From Symbiodinium natans (Eukaryota > Sar > Dinophyceae > Suessiales > Symbiodiniaceae), in contig CAJNDS010002464.1 in the NCBI GenBank assembly GCA_905221605.1, forward strand, positions 148,501-212,500: a stretch of 64,000 bases of DNA, written 5' to 3'. The position numbers and the translations under genes are program-made. The notes under the pieces are model-generated. The model worked only from the letters and a program-made list of their open reading frames with translations, had not been told where the DNA came from and did no database searches. Below are positions 1 to 9,500 of the stretch, one piece after another (position 1 is the first letter of the stretch; each line of letters begins with the position of its first letter).

Positions 1-419
1 AAATAAACAAATATTGGCCCGTAGACTCATATTACAAGGGGGTTTCTCATGATTGAGCGTTTCATTCTGCGAAGGAAAAGTCTTTGTGAATGAAATCTCA
101 CTTTCTAAACTTGGGAACGAAGGCAAGTCGTTTACGACTTTTGGGGGGCGGTGAAAAGAACCAATTATCATCACGGGGCGAGTAAAAAGAAGTAGAAAAG
201 AAGCGAATCATATTGGCGAGCGCAGTAGCATACATTACGCTCGCACACTTTGGCATATTGTAATACACGCGCCATGAAGAAGATTTCTTTTTCGCGGTTG
301 AGTTCGCCATGTACCTTCACTTGGGGTTGACGAACATAAGAGGCCCCGAATAGAACCCACAACGGTGGAATTCCCTTGGACCCCAAAAAAAGGTACCCCC
401 CCAATTTCGGAAACCCGAC

Positions 420-1036
420 TTCGTATGCCAAGGCTGACTTGAGAGCACAGGACAGTTCAGAGAGGGGCACCTCTCAGATGCCTTACAAAGGGGGGGGTGG
501 CACCCAAAACCCCATATCCTAAACCCTAAACCCTAAACCCTAAACCCTAAACCCTAAACCCTAAACCCTAAACCCTAAACCCTCAACCCTCAACCCACAC
601 TTCGGCATTGCTGTTCCCGCAGTTCCCGCAGTTCTCCCGGCCCTTCCGAGGCCCGGCGCCTGGTTCCAGGCTTCTTGCGGCGACTCCCTGAGTTCAGAGG
701 GTTCGAAGTCTGGTTTAGGGTTTAGGGTTTAGGGTTTAGGGTTTAGGGTTTAGGGTTTAGGGTTTAGGGTTTAGGGTTTAGGGTTTAGGGTTTAGAGTTT
801 AAGGGTTAAGGGTTAAGGGTTAAGGGTTTAGGGTTTAGGGTTTAGGGTTTAGGGTTTAGGGTTTAGGGTTTAGGGTTTAGGGTTTAGGGTTTAGGGCACT
901 CACACAAGAACAGGACATGCCAGCGTGCCTTGTGATGGCCAGCGAAACGGCAAGCAAGTAGCAGAACATTCAGTGTAATACTGATGAAACTCATCATACT
1001 CATCGCATCAATAGTATCGATATGAGTAGTCTTCAT
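420..1036 (-). CDS. Candidate gene start, three exons, membrane segment in first
   Basis: Proposed exons, read on the minus strand: 1036-904, 709-601 and 470-420. The first opens with ATG (MKTTHIDTIDAMSMM...) and has a hydrophobic stretch around ITLNVLLLAC, a possible signal anchor or membrane helix. It ends at a GTGAGT donor. The second begins after CCAG; the split codon T|AC restores Tyr and the reading continues FEPSELRESPQEAWNQ. The intron 710-903 is almost entirely CCCTAAA-type repeat. The third island reads VPLSELSCALKSALAYE before a GTCGGG donor, but its phase does not match the second exon, so an exon may be missing. No family recognised. The opposite strand of 601-709 is also open. 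Confidence 0.45.
714..896 (+). repeat. Telomere-like array lying inside a proposed intron
   Basis: Tandem TTTAGGG with a short block of the TTAAGGG variant near 800-828. It fills the proposed minus-strand intron 710-903, where the intron starts GTGAGTG and ends CCAG immediately outside the repeat. Confidence 0.9.
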
Positions 1037-1074
1037 ACCCTAAGCCCTAAACCCTAAACCCTAAACCCTAAACC

Positions 1075-1142
1075 CTATGTATCAGACCCGCGCCTGAAGC
1101 TCGCTTTCAGCTGCTCGCCGAACCAGCAGAGGCGCATCTCAC
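1075..1142 (-). CDS. Candidate terminal exon
   Basis: A pyrimidine-rich acceptor (CTTCTTTCGCAG) precedes a frame reading EMRLCWFGEQLKASFRRG, ending in a TAG that overlaps the first base of a telomere-like tract. It could be the 3' end of the gene upstream on the minus strand (1388-1731). Alternatively GTCTGA near the end is a donor and the exon continues elsewhere. No family recognised. Confidence 0.35.
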
Positions 1143-1387
1143 CTGCGAAAGAAGATGGGAGGCATCTTCAAAGGGAGCTGACTCTAGCATGCAGGCAAAG
1201 GCTGCAAGAACGCCCACTCCTACTTCCTGCGCGCGATTTGGTGACGAAGCGGGGGGGCTGGGGCTCGCAGGAGTTGAGGGTGTTTTAGGGGTGTTTGAGG
1301 GGGGGTTTAAGGGTGTTTAAGGGTGTTTTGGGGTGTTTAGGGGGTGTTTAAGGGGTGTTTAAGGGGTGTTTTGGGGTGTTTAGGGGG

Positions 1388-1731
1388 CGCGCGAAGCCCG
1401 TTGCAACACTTTAGAGCCGATTTGTCCGATTGGGCCTTGGGCAACACCGTCGCAAGTAAGCTCCGCCGTGAACCTGACATCGGATGCAGCGGAAACAAAC
1501 AGTGGTGGAGCCAAAACACCTCGCGCTGGTCAAGGCACCAGTCGCCGTCTTCCTGCAACTCGCCGCGATACCGCCTGCGACAAGCAGACGATTTTGAAGG
1601 GATGGGAAAGCAGATTTTTTTCAAAGGTCCAAAGTTCACACGATTCCTTGATGCTCTCGGCCACCGCTCTCTCAGTCTCGGCCAGGGCACTCGCCGGGCT
1701 CGACGAGCTCGTCGAAAACGAGGCTCCTCAA
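1388..1731 (-). CDS. Candidate coding island with several exons
   Basis: Three minus-strand stretches read convincingly but lie in different frames. One includes ALAETERAVAESIKESCEL and continues WTFEKNLLSHPFKIVC. The next reads KTATGALTSAR and the last FTAELTCDGVAQGPIGQIGS. The last two join in phase across GTGTTT...GTCAG, an intron of about 46 bases. The first join would need an intron of only about 29 bases. The plus strand of the same DNA is also open and ends at a good GTAAGG donor (1748), so a plus-strand exon is the rival reading. No family recognised. Confidence 0.4.
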
Positions 1732-1769
1732 ACACTTGGCCCGGTCTGTAAGGGTAGTTACTGAGCCTT

Positions 1770-1866
1770 AGTATATGGGCCCTTAAAAGGGTACCCCTTC
1801 CACACCCCTTTTTTTACATACATCGGAACCCTTTAAAGGTGGTTAGGGACCATACTTAAGGGCTCA
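1770..1866. mobile_element. Short inverted-repeat element, family D (GGGCCCTTAAAGGGTACCCC type)
   Basis: Contains ATGGGCCCTTAAAAGGGTAC and, inverted downstream, CCCTTTAAAGG...ACTTAAGGGCTCAT. Related imperfect hairpins occur at 2340-2416, 9842-9920, 17427-17545, 61420-61490 and 63235-63370. There is no coding capacity, so it looks like a MITE-type non-autonomous element. Confidence 0.5.
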
Positions 1867-2029
1867 TGAAACTACCCTCAGATGGTCACAACCTATGCGA
1901 GAACACTGATGTTTGTATTGTGAATGCTCGTAATACTGCTCATATTGCTCATACTACGAAAATTACCTATGTTCAGATCCTCAAAGTTGGTACAGCACTG
2001 CCGGTCTGCACTCTCTCACACACACACAC

Positions 2030-2105
2030 TGTACTTGGAGGTTCAGGGTACCCAGAGTCCAATTGTAACTGCACTTGTAAGCCCACTAACTCCTCTAGGT
2101 ACGTC
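2030..2105. mobile_element. Partial family C element
   Basis: Matches the left part of the intact copy at 42290-42422: TTGGAGGTTCAGGGTACC followed by AATTGTAACTGCACTTGTAA. The right inverted end is missing. Confidence 0.45.
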
Positions 2106-2339
2106 ATAAGTAGACTTATAATATCTTATAATCGGGGTTGAAAGTACCCTAAACCCTAAACCCTGAACCCTCAACCCTAAACTCTACACCCAAACCAAGA
2201 AACCCTAGTTGGGGTGAGAAGTACCCATGAACCTAAAAGTAGAATAGTTCACGCACTCTGCGCAATATAGGGGCCTGAAGGGACCGTAAGGGAATACTAC
2301 TACTATTCCGACCCCTATACGTACTGCTGGTTAGCAGGG

Positions 2340-2416
2340 AAAGGGGGAACGAGGCACCCCATATAGTCCCTTAAAGGGTATAATATAGGGCCCTACATTA
2401 TACCCTTTAAGGGACC
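2340..2416. mobile_element. Palindromic family D element
   Basis: Near-perfect palindrome: TCCCTTAAAGGGTATAAT is followed within about 15 bases by its inverse ATTATACCCTTTAAGGGA. It could form a stable hairpin or cruciform. Confidence 0.5.
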
Positions 2417-2523
2417 TCATTCCGTCATTCCCGGCGAAGCAACAGTAAGTACCCGAAGGACATCCCAAATCTTCGGACGAGTGGCCCGTTCTCAGAGGTA
2501 ATCTGAAAACCTGAGAGCAGATC

Positions 2524-2985
2524 CAGGGTTTAGGGTTTAGGGTTTAGGGTTTAGGGTTTAGGGTTTAGGGTTTAGGGTTTAGGGTTTAGGGTTTAGGAGC
2601 AGATCCAGGGTTCGGGGTCAAGGGTTTGGCTTGGGGTTTTGGGGTTTAGGGCTTAGGGCTTAGGGCTTAGGGCTTAGGGCTTAGGGTTTAGGGTTTAGGG
2701 TTTAGGGCTTAGGGTTTAGGGTTTAGGGTTTAGGAGCAGATCCAAGGTTCGGGGTCAAGGGTTTGGCTTGGGGTTTTGGGGTTTAGGGCTTAGGGCTTAG
2801 GGTTTAGGGTTTAGGGTTTAGGGCTCAGGGTTTAGGGTTTAGGGTTTAGGGTTTAGGGTTTAGGGCAGAGGGTTTAGGGTTTAGGGCTTAGGGTTTAGGG
2901 CTTAGGGTTTAGGGCTTAGGGCTTAGGGCTTAGGGCTTAGGGTTTAGGGTTTAGGGCTTAGGGTTTAGGGTCTAGGGTTCCAAGA
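2524..2985 (+). repeat. Telomere-like heptamer cluster with GGGCTTA variants
   Basis: Runs of TTTAGGG interspersed with blocks of the variant GGGCTTA. A unit beginning GGAGCAGATCCA and continuing into GTTTGGCTTGGGGTTTTGGG is present twice (about 2597-2655 and 2733-2785), so part of the cluster was duplicated as a longer block. Confidence 0.9.
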
Positions 2986-3289
2986 TCCGAGGCTTCTGCA
3001 GCAGCTGGACTGCGCCACACGTGAAGCCAAGGTGCAGCCATCGGGTGCGTAGAACCACCTGCCTCTGCAGTTGCTCAAACTGGGGGGTTTCCGATCTTAG
3101 GGGTATCGTACTGTTGCAAGGGGGGATCCTACTATTTGGGGATCTGTTAAACCCTAAACCCTAAACGCTATTTCCGTAAATCCCCAACTTGACAGTAGCA
3201 CCACACAAGATGCCACAAAAAACTCTGGCGGCCGAGGGCTTCGGGACTCCACTGCGCGCGACCTTCTGCAGTGTCTTGCAAAGTTTTGA

Positions 3290-3412
3290 CAAAAATGAGG
3301 GTTTCCGAAATAGGGGGGGGGCGTACCCTTTTGGGGGGGGGGGGCTTTAAGGGGTTCTGTTCTATTTTGGGGCATAAAAGGGGTGCCCCGATTTTTGGGA
3401 ATACCCAAATGT
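3290..3412. mobile_element. Family B inverted-repeat element (GGGTTTCCGAAATAGGGG / CCCCGA..GGAATACCC)
   Basis: Left end GGGTTTCCGAAATAGGGG, internal TTTAAGGGGTTCTGTTCTAT, right end GTGCCCCGATTTTTGGGA. Related copies or parts: 355-415, 3085-3150, 5583-5660, 7648-7850, 7925-8055, 9970-10075, 23150-23235, 31785-31925 and 32225-32390. Non-coding and MITE-like. Several copies contain heptamer tracts. Confidence 0.55.
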
Positions 3413-3474
3413 CAACCGCCCCTAAACCCTAAAGCCTAAACCACAGAGAATCTACCTCACCCGATCACCCCCGT

Positions 3475-3524
3475 CTCCAGCCTTCAAGCGCTGCACCCGC
3501 ATCGGCCTCATCAGCCAGCACTGG
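3475..3524 (-). CDS. Small candidate exon, strand uncertain
   Basis: Minus strand: acceptor GGTGACTTACCAG, then LADEADAGAALEGWRRG, then GTGATC (an alternative frame uses GTGAGG). Plus strand: acceptor ACCCCCGTCTCCAG at 3480, donor GTAAGT at 3524, peptide FKRCTRIGLISQHW. Both strands carry good splice signals. Neighbouring islands slightly favour minus. Confidence 0.35.
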
Positions 3525-3753
3525 TAAGTCACCAGTGAAGGCCCGGACGCCTCGCATGTCAGTCGGTCAAGAAGATGACATGAGGATGATGCCCTCACCT
3601 CGGGGGGACCCACCGAGCCCAAAAAATTGGGGATCACATACGCGAGGCTACTGTAACCCCGAATTTAAGGTAACCAGAATGTTCAGTTGTCCCCCAAGGC
3701 ACTTGAACCAAGCAAGCCATTGCGGAGCTGCGTTGCAACATGGCACAAGAGCA

Positions 3754-3873
3754 CCCCTAAACCCTAAACCCTAAACCCTAAACCCTAAACCCTAAACCCT
3801 AAACCCTAAACCCTAAACCCTAAACCCTAAACCCTAAACCCTAAACCCTAAACCCTAAACCCTAAACCCTAAA
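3754..3873 (-). repeat. Telomere-like array, C-rich strand on top
   Basis: About 17 uninterrupted CCCTAAA units on the plus strand. Orientation is opposite to the neighbouring cluster at 2524-2985. Confidence 0.95.
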
Positions 3874-3960
3874 CGACCCGAACTGCTCTTAGTAGCTGCT
3901 TCCCAAGCACGCGGGTTGCCCCCGGCGCGTGGGCCGAAGAATGCCTTGCAGACGCATGAT

Positions 3961-4078
3961 CCATTGGGATGTTCCCCTCTTATACTAACAACCCTTAGTA
4001 GGTTTTTTTGTAAATCGGGGGTGCTATCCATTGGGATGGTTCCCCTCTTATACCAACAGCTCTTCATAGGATTTTTCA
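3961..4078. mobile_element. Two left ends of family A element in tandem
   Basis: TTGGGATGTTCCCCTCTTAT occurs at about 3963 and again with one inserted G at about 4031. Each is followed by ACTAACA or ACCAACAG and a CTTA/TTCATAGG internal segment, without the inverted right end. Confidence 0.55.
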
Positions 4079-4560
4079 TGGAGGGGGGGGTACGATAATC
4101 CGCAGGAAAGACTGCGGAAGCCACAGAGACGCCTCTCTGAACCTCGAAGGGGATCATGAGACTGTGGCGACACAAGAGGAAACGACAAGACTCGAAGACA
4201 CGCACAGAATTGGCGGGGGGGGGAGACCAAACCCAGAAACTGTGTGTTGTGATTGCCTGGGCTTTCAATGTTGGGTCTTCTTGTCGTTGCCCGGGTCGCC
4301 GCTGCTGCGGGATGCTTGTGCCTGTTTACGACATCCCTGCTGGTGCAGGCAGATCTTGACTGAAGAGCTTGCAAGGATTCCCCCCGCCCCCCCCCCTGTT
4401 TGGGGATGGGGGGGGGTCTCCTGGGTGGAGGGTCATAGCGTTGCGGCCAGGAACTCGAAGAAAGGTGGTACACAAGCATGGACCCTGTGTGAGCCTTTCT
4501 GTGGCGACCTGTGCTCTAGGAATCCCCCGGCCAAAGAACAAAAAGCAACAACCGATGACA

Positions 4561-4612
4561 TCTTGGGATGTTCCCCCCGTATGCTAACAGTCCCTAATAA
4601 GGATTGTGGTAC
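4561..4612 (+). mobile_element. Family A left end, truncated
   Basis: CTTGGGATGTTCCCCCCGTA, then GCTAACAGTCCCTAATAAGG. The inverted right arm is not found before unrelated sequence. Confidence 0.5.
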
Positions 4613-4909
4613 CGTGAAAACCCCTAATTTCATCCCTATGAACAACTGTTCGTACAAGGAAAAACAGTCCTAAATAGTGATTAGAGCACCTCCCTATTAT
4701 TATACCTGTGAAGGAGTTAAGGGTTTCGGGTTTAGGGCTTAGGGCTTAGGGCTTAGGGTTCAGGGTTTAGGGTTCAGGGTTCAGGGTTTAGGGTTTCGGG
4801 TTTCGGGTTTAGGGTTTAGGGTTTAGGGTTTAGGGTTTAGGGTTTAGGGTTTAGGGTTTAGGGTTTAGGGTTTAGGGTTTAGGGTTTAGGGTTTAGCCAA
4901 AATCCCAAG

Positions 4910-5006
4910 ATGACATCAAAAAGCGCCGAGAGGCAGCGGGCCGCGGAACAAGAGGCAGCAGGGGGTCTCGCCGACCCCTGCGGAGCCGATTGGCGCGTGG
5001 GCAGAG
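4910..5006 (+). CDS. Candidate exon, Glu/Ala/Arg-rich
   Basis: Island between heptamer tracts reading MTSKSAERQRAAEQEAAGG and then LADPCGADWRVGR up to a GTGTTT donor at the edge of the next tract. Composition suggests a helix or coiled coil. An upstream TTTAG at the tract edge can serve as acceptor. The minus strand is open in one frame too. No family recognised. Confidence 0.35.
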
Positions 5007-5670
5007 GTGTTTGGGGTTTAGGGTTTAGGGTTTAGGGTTTGGGGTTTAGGGTTTGGGGTTTAGGGTTTAGGGTTTAGGGTTTAGGGTTTAGGGTTTTCTT
5101 CCCTGCGGCTTGGTTTGACACTCCACTAAGCTCCCAGAAGAGTCCATAAAGGTTCGAAGGACAGGGTACATTCTCGAATATTGTATAGAAATACCGTTTA
5201 TTAAATAAATAAAAATAGCTAGTTAATTAAGTAATGATTTAATTCATTCATTAAGTAATCAAAGAAAAGTAAAATATAGTTTCTATGTACTTGTATAATT
5301 ACCTGACTACGCATTTTGCGAGGCTATATGTATGTATGTATGTATGTATGCATGTATGTATGTATTATGTATGTAGTACGAAAGGGCCTCACCACCAGCC
5401 GGCCGGCTCGGTCCTTCAGGCCTGAGAGCGCTGTGCGCGGATCCACATCTCATGACATTCCATACATGGTTTCCGAAAGTAGGGCGGTGCAGGGTTTAGG
5501 GTTTAGGGTTTAGGGGTTAGGGTTTAGGCTTCAGGGTTTAGGGTTTAGGGTTTAGGGTTTAGGGTTTAGGGTCTATACATGGCGGGGTTTCCGAAAGTAG
5601 GGGAGGGGTACCCTTTGTTAGGGAGATCCTAGAATTAGTGGTATTTGGAGGGCATATGAAGAGATACCTT

Positions 5671-5772
5671 TCGGGATGTTCTCCCTTCCCCTAACAGTCC
5701 TTCACAAGGATTATCGTACCCCCCCTATGATAATCCCTATTAAGGACCATTAGAAAAAGGGGGAGCATCCCA
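5671..5772. mobile_element. Complete family A inverted-repeat element
   Basis: Ends CGGGATGTTCTCCCTT and GGGGGAGCATCCCAA are inverted repeats. The internal arms CTAACAGTCCTTCACAAGG / CCTATTAAGGACCATTAG continue the hairpin around a ..GGATTATCGTACC..GATAATCC centre. About 100 bp, non-coding. This is one of the best uninterrupted copies. Confidence 0.65.
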
Positions 5773-5807
5773 AGATATCCCCCCCTATTTTGAGAAACGC
5801 CCCACAC

Positions 5808-6983
5808 GGCTTCCGAGGCGCCGTGGTACAACATCTCCAGGTCGAGCCTCCGCCGGGAGCTTTCTTGGGACGACCCCTCTGAGGGCTCAGTCTCCCGAAG
5901 CCCTAAACCCTAGCCCTAAACCCTAAACCGCCCTAAACCCTAGCCCTAAACCCTAAACCGCCCTAAACCCTAGCCCTAAACCCTAAACCCGAAACCCTAA
6001 ACCCTCTCTGCAGAACTCACCCCCGCTGCACCAGCCTGTGGTCGAGGCTGCTGGCAACGGCGCGCCAGTCTGCGGACGCCTCTGGAGAAGACCAATGACA
6101 ATGGGCCAATGACCAAATCCACCAGAAAAACCACAACAAAAATTGAAACGACCCCAAACCCTAAACCCTAAACCCTAAACACACTAAAATCCGTGCTTCG
6201 GCCGACTCGATCTCTTGAAGCTCCGGGTCGAAACATATGGCAACGTCCACTTGGAGGTTCATGGTATTTGTTCACCAATGATAACTGTACTTGTAACTGT
6301 ACTTCGAACCATATTAGGGCACTTAAGCGTTTAGGGTTTGGGGTTTAGGGTTTAGGGTTCAGGGTTCAGGGTTTAGGGTTTAGGGTTCAGGGTTCAGGTC
6401 GGGTTTAGGGTTTAGGGTTCAGGGTTTAGGGTTTAGGATTTAGGGTTTAGGGTTTAGGGTTCAGGGTTCAGGGTTCAGGGTTTAGGGTTTAGGGTTTAGG
6501 GTTTAGGGTTTACGGCTTAGGGTTTAGGGTACTTATAAGTGGGAAATAAGTACCTTTCTACTTGGTTAATAAGCATCATGAACCTCCAAGAAGTCCCTAG
6601 CACTGCCTCCTTCAGAGCTTGCCGCAGGGCGGGGAGTGCCCGGTCTTCGCCCTCGCACCAGACTAGGGTTTAGGGCTTGGGGTTTAGGGACTAAGGTTTC
6701 GGGGTTTAGGGTTTAGGGTTCAGGGTTTAGGGTTTAGGGTGTAGGGTTTAGGATTTAGGGGGTTTAGGGTCTTAGGGTTTAGGGTCTGCGGCTTAAACAA
6801 CTTGAGGAGGTCAAGAAAACTATTCGGGGGCGGGTCCCGGCATACGCAACACGTCCCGGGACCTCGAGCATGCTCTTGCTGAGCGGAGCGTCCGTCAAGA
6901 AGAGCTTGGCGCGATCGCCCTCACATGCCGAAATCTTCAGCTCAGTGCTTAGGTGACCCAGCCAGTTGGGGGCCAAGAGAACC
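5808..6983 (-). CDS. Candidate gene, five exons with telomere-like introns
   Basis: Proposed exons (minus strand): 6983-6853 (VLLAPNWLGHLSTELKISAC...), 6662-6604 (WCEGEDRALPALRQALKEA), 6249-6185 (DVAICFDPELQEIESAEARI), 6081-6021 (ASADWRAVASSLDHRLVQR) and 5878-5808 (GSSQESSRRRLDLEMLYHGA). The last join is phase-consistent: donor GTGAGT at 6020, acceptor CCCTCAG, split codon G|AG. That intron contains G-strand heptamers. The first join also fits (donor GTGTTG, acceptor CCCTAG). The middle phases are unresolved by one base. The 6249 acceptor is the end of a family C element. Acidic helical segments; no family recognised. Confidence 0.5.
6185..6592. mobile_element. Family C element split by a telomere-like tract
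   Basis: Left arm (about 6250-6330) CTTGGAGGTTCATGGTATT...ATTAGGGCACTTAAG and right arm (about 6528-6592) GGTTAATAAGCATCATGAAC...CTCCAAG match the two ends of the intact copy at 42290-42422. Between them lie about 200 bases of TTTAGGG and variants. The 5' 65 bases of this interval are the adjoining exon. Confidence 0.6.
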
Positions 6984-7049
6984 CTGAAGCGTATGGTCAT
7001 TACATATTGTTTCTGCTAGAACTATTTTTTGTTTGTTCTTGCTATTCTG

Positions 7050-7457
7050 CTACCTCTCAGAATGACCCCGGCCTTGACCGGCAGCGCTGAAAAGTACCGG
7101 AAAAGCCTTGGGTGACGAGCTGACACCAGTATCCTTCCTCAGGCCTTCTCTGCGCCAAGGGGCCTGAGAACTTCTTTGATTTCTTGCTGTAAGAGCTCCT
7201 CCCAAGATGACCAACCGTATCGATTGTCGAAGACACGACGGCGCTGAGTCAAGGTCGAAGACACGACGGCGCTGAGTCAAGGATGAAAGGTGGCGAACTA
7301 ACACACGAGAATGAACCCAGAACCTCTCCTTGTCTAAGACATGGAGGTCGTCGTCAGAAACCTTGCAGCAAGTTTGCTGCAGGCGCCGTGTAGACATGCT
7401 GTCATGATCCGGGCGCGCCTGAACCGCGATCTTTTCAGCGATGACCGCGGCCTTCTC
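7050..7457 (-). CDS. Candidate exon(s), long minus-strand open frame
   Basis: After a TTAG acceptor at 7458 the frame opens with EKAAVIAEKIAVQARPDH and continues LDKERFWVHSRVLVRHLSS, staying open for about 400 bases. A 28-bp direct duplication (TCGAAGACACGACGGCGCTG unit, 7226-7281) lies in it. Possible donors are GTTTCT and GTTAGT after CVLVRH-type sequence. On the plus strand two small exon-like stretches also occur (acceptor CTACCTCTCAG at 7060; LLCAKGPENFFDFLL before GTAAGA), in incompatible phase. No family recognised. Confidence 0.4.
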   Translation of the reverse strand, partial: EKAAVIAEKIAVQARPDHDSMSTRRLQQTCCKVSDDDLHVLDKERFWVHSRVLVRHLSSLTQRRRVFDLDSAPSCLRQSIRLVILGGALTARNQRSSQAPWRREGLRKDTGVSSSPKAFPVLFSAAGQGRGHSER

Positions 7458-7555
7458 CTAAGCTGCGGAAAAATCGGGGAATCGGAATGCTGGCGACCCT
7501 AAACCCCAAACCCCCAAACCCTAAAACCCAAGCCCTAAACCCCAAACCCTAAAGG

Positions 7556-7651
7556 CCAGGGAGCCGGTTTAAATTTCGCCGGGATGTCAGCCAGGTGGGT
7601 CTCTTCCTCCTCCTCCTGCCGGCTGTGCCTCACAAGAGCCAGCAATGATTT
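7556..7651 (-). CDS. Candidate exon with Glu run
   Basis: Minus-strand frame reads KSLLALVRHSRQEEEEETHL and then ADIPAKFKPAPW, between a family B element and a telomere-like tract. The plus strand is less coding-like. It could lie upstream of 7050-7457 in the same gene. Confidence 0.4.
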
Positions 7652-7894
7652 GGGGAATTCCGAGAATAGGGGCACCCTTTTTCGGGGAAGCAGGTGCCTA
7701 AACAACCTGGTTGTTTCGTGAACTTTTGGAGAGGTTTGGGTTTTTTAGGTACCCGTGACCTTTTTGGGGGGTCCCTTTCAGGGGATTCTACTCTATTTGG
7801 GGTATATAAGCACCCCTGGAAATACCCCGTTTTTGGCATCACATTCAAGGTTGCACATCCCGGCAGCCCTCTTTGAGGCATCGCGAGGCCTCAC

Positions 7895-7915
7895 CAAGAT
7901 CTCCAACTCCAGGAC
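7895..7915 (-). CDS. Candidate 21-base micro-exon
   Basis: Acceptor AAGTGTGTCAG and donor GTGAGG flank exactly seven codons, VLELEIL. Signals are good but the piece is short, so chance is possible. Confidence 0.25.
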
Positions 7916-7924
7916 CTGACACAC

Positions 7925-8055
7925 TTGGGAGGGTTTCCGACATTCGGGGGTACCTTGTTGGGTACCCAAACCCTATAACCCTAAACCCTCAACCCTAAAC
8001 CCCAAACCGGGTCCTTATGTTAAAGGAATCCTACTATCTGTGGGGCTGTTATATC
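7925..8055. mobile_element. Family B element interrupted by telomere-like repeat
   Basis: GGGTTTCCGACATTCGGGGG...TTGGGTACC, then about 55 bases of CCCTAAA-type repeat (7969-8018), then GGGTCCTTATGTTAAAGGAATCC, which resembles the element's inner right part. Confidence 0.45.
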
Positions 8056-8156
8056 AGGGCCACTTGCCAGAACATGCCACAGGCGTGGACATCTGCTCAG
8101 ACTCGCTTCGATGCGTGCAGAAGAGATTGTTTATTTAGAGAGCTGACCCTCTCCTA

Positions 8157-8336
8157 AACCCTAAACCCTAAACCGTAAACCCTAAACCCTAAACCCTAAA
8201 CCCTAATCCGAAACCCTAAACCCTAAACCCTAAACCCTGAACCCTGAACCCTAAACCCTAAACCCTAAACCCTAAACCCTAAACCCTAAACCCTAAACCC
8301 TAAACCTTAAACCCTAAACCCTAAACCCTAAACCCT
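8157..8336 (-). repeat. Telomere-like array, C-rich strand on top
   Basis: About 25 CCCTAAA units with occasional variants (CCCTGAA, CCGTAAA, CCTTAAA). Confidence 0.95.
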
Positions 8337-8337
8337 C

Positions 8338-8424
8338 AGGGTTGCTGGGGCAAGCCTTGGAGCCCGGAGGCCAGGCCGCAGCGGCGTTCAGCAGCGACAG
8401 GGCCGCGTTCCGCACCTTTGGGGG
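8338..8424 (+). CDS. Candidate exon, strand uncertain
   Basis: Plus strand after CCCTCAG reads LLGQALEPGGQAAAAFSSD and RAAFRTFG. Minus strand reads KVRNAALSLLNAAAAWPPG. Both are helical and plausible, and I cannot choose between them. Confidence 0.3.
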
Positions 8425-8634
8425 GGGGGGGGGGGAGAGGGGAGATTAGGGTTTGGGGTTTAGGGTTTCGGGTTCAGGGTTTCGGGTTTAGGGTTTAGGG
8501 TTTCGGGTTTATTGGAGATTAGGGTTTAGGCTTTGGGGTTTAGGGTTTAGGGTTTAGGGTTTAGGAGCTTCACGTGCGCCGTTTTCTTTCATTTTTCTCG
8601 GATGCAACCCTCTTCCAACAGGGGAGCCCCGAGG

Positions 8635-8695
8635 CCTGAAGGCCAGCGATGCTCCGCATGCCGCCGCGGCCCAGGCGCGCGCGTCGTTGCTTCAG
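8635..8695 (+). CDS. Candidate exon, strand uncertain
   Basis: Plus: acceptor CCTCTTCCAACAG, peptide EPRGLKASDAPHAAAAQARA then SLLQ, donor GTCCTT at the next tract. Minus: DLKQRRARLGRGGMRSIAGL from an AAACCAAG acceptor. The plus-strand acceptor is the better splice site. Confidence 0.35.
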
Positions 8696-8899
8696 GTCCT
8701 TGGTTTAGGGTTTAGGGTTTAGGGTTTAGGGTTTAGGGTTTAGGGTTTAGGGTTTAGGGTTTAGGGTTTAGGGTGTAAGAACGGGGATAGAAGGAGAGGG
8801 AGGGGGGGGCGGGCTGGGGAAAATGGAATGGCAATGCCATGTCTCTGACCACAAAACTAAACTGGACGGCGAACCCAACATTATTCTTTAAAGTTTTAA

Positions 8900-9355
8900 T
8901 GAGTATATATATATATATATAAAGAAATAGTCATAATAACAATAAGAATAATAACAATAATAACAATAATGACAATAATAACAATAATAACAATAATAAC
9001 AATAAGAACAATAATAACAATAATAACAACAATAACAATAATAACAATAATAACAATGATAACAATAATAACAATAATAACAATAATAACAATAATAACA
9101 ATAATAACAGAAATACCAATAATAACAATAATAACAATAATGACAATAATAACAATAATAACAATAATAACAAGAATAACAAGAATAACAAGAATAACAA
9201 TAATAACAATAATAACAATAATAACAATAGTAACAATAATAACAATAATAACAATAATAACAATAATAACAATAATAACAATAATAACAATAATAACAAT
9301 AATAACAATAATAACAATAATAACAATAACAATAACAATAACAAAAAAGAAAAGA
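8900..9355. repeat. (TA)n and (AATAATAAC)n microsatellite
   Basis: A short (TA)n run (8903-8920) precedes about 400 bases of AATAATAAC/AACAATAAT nonamer with point variants, ending in AACAAA-rich sequence. Open frames through it are repeat artefacts. Confidence 0.95.
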
Positions 9356-9397
9356 ACAAAAGAACAAAAAACAAAAGAACAATTAACAATAAACAAT

Positions 9398-9500
9398 AAC
9401 AAGGAGCCTGGCGCATGGCGCGGAATCGCTGCTGAGCCTCGCAGTCTCTTGCAGCTGGAAGCAAGCGCCCCAACACAACTCAAGCTCACAGTATCTGCTC
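9398..9500 (-). CDS. Candidate exon
   Basis: Minus strand, just inside a telomere-like tract, reads RYCELELCWGACFQLQETAR and LSSDSAPCARLL. The plus strand also has a spliceable frame (acceptor GTCTCTTGCAG; LEASAPTQLKLTVSAQ). Strand undecided, minus preferred. Confidence 0.35.

Noticed and set aside
1-600. A true chromosome end
   Set aside because: Tracts near the window start are short, in both orientations, and flanked by exon-like DNA; the same pattern continues across the window, so they are interstitial.
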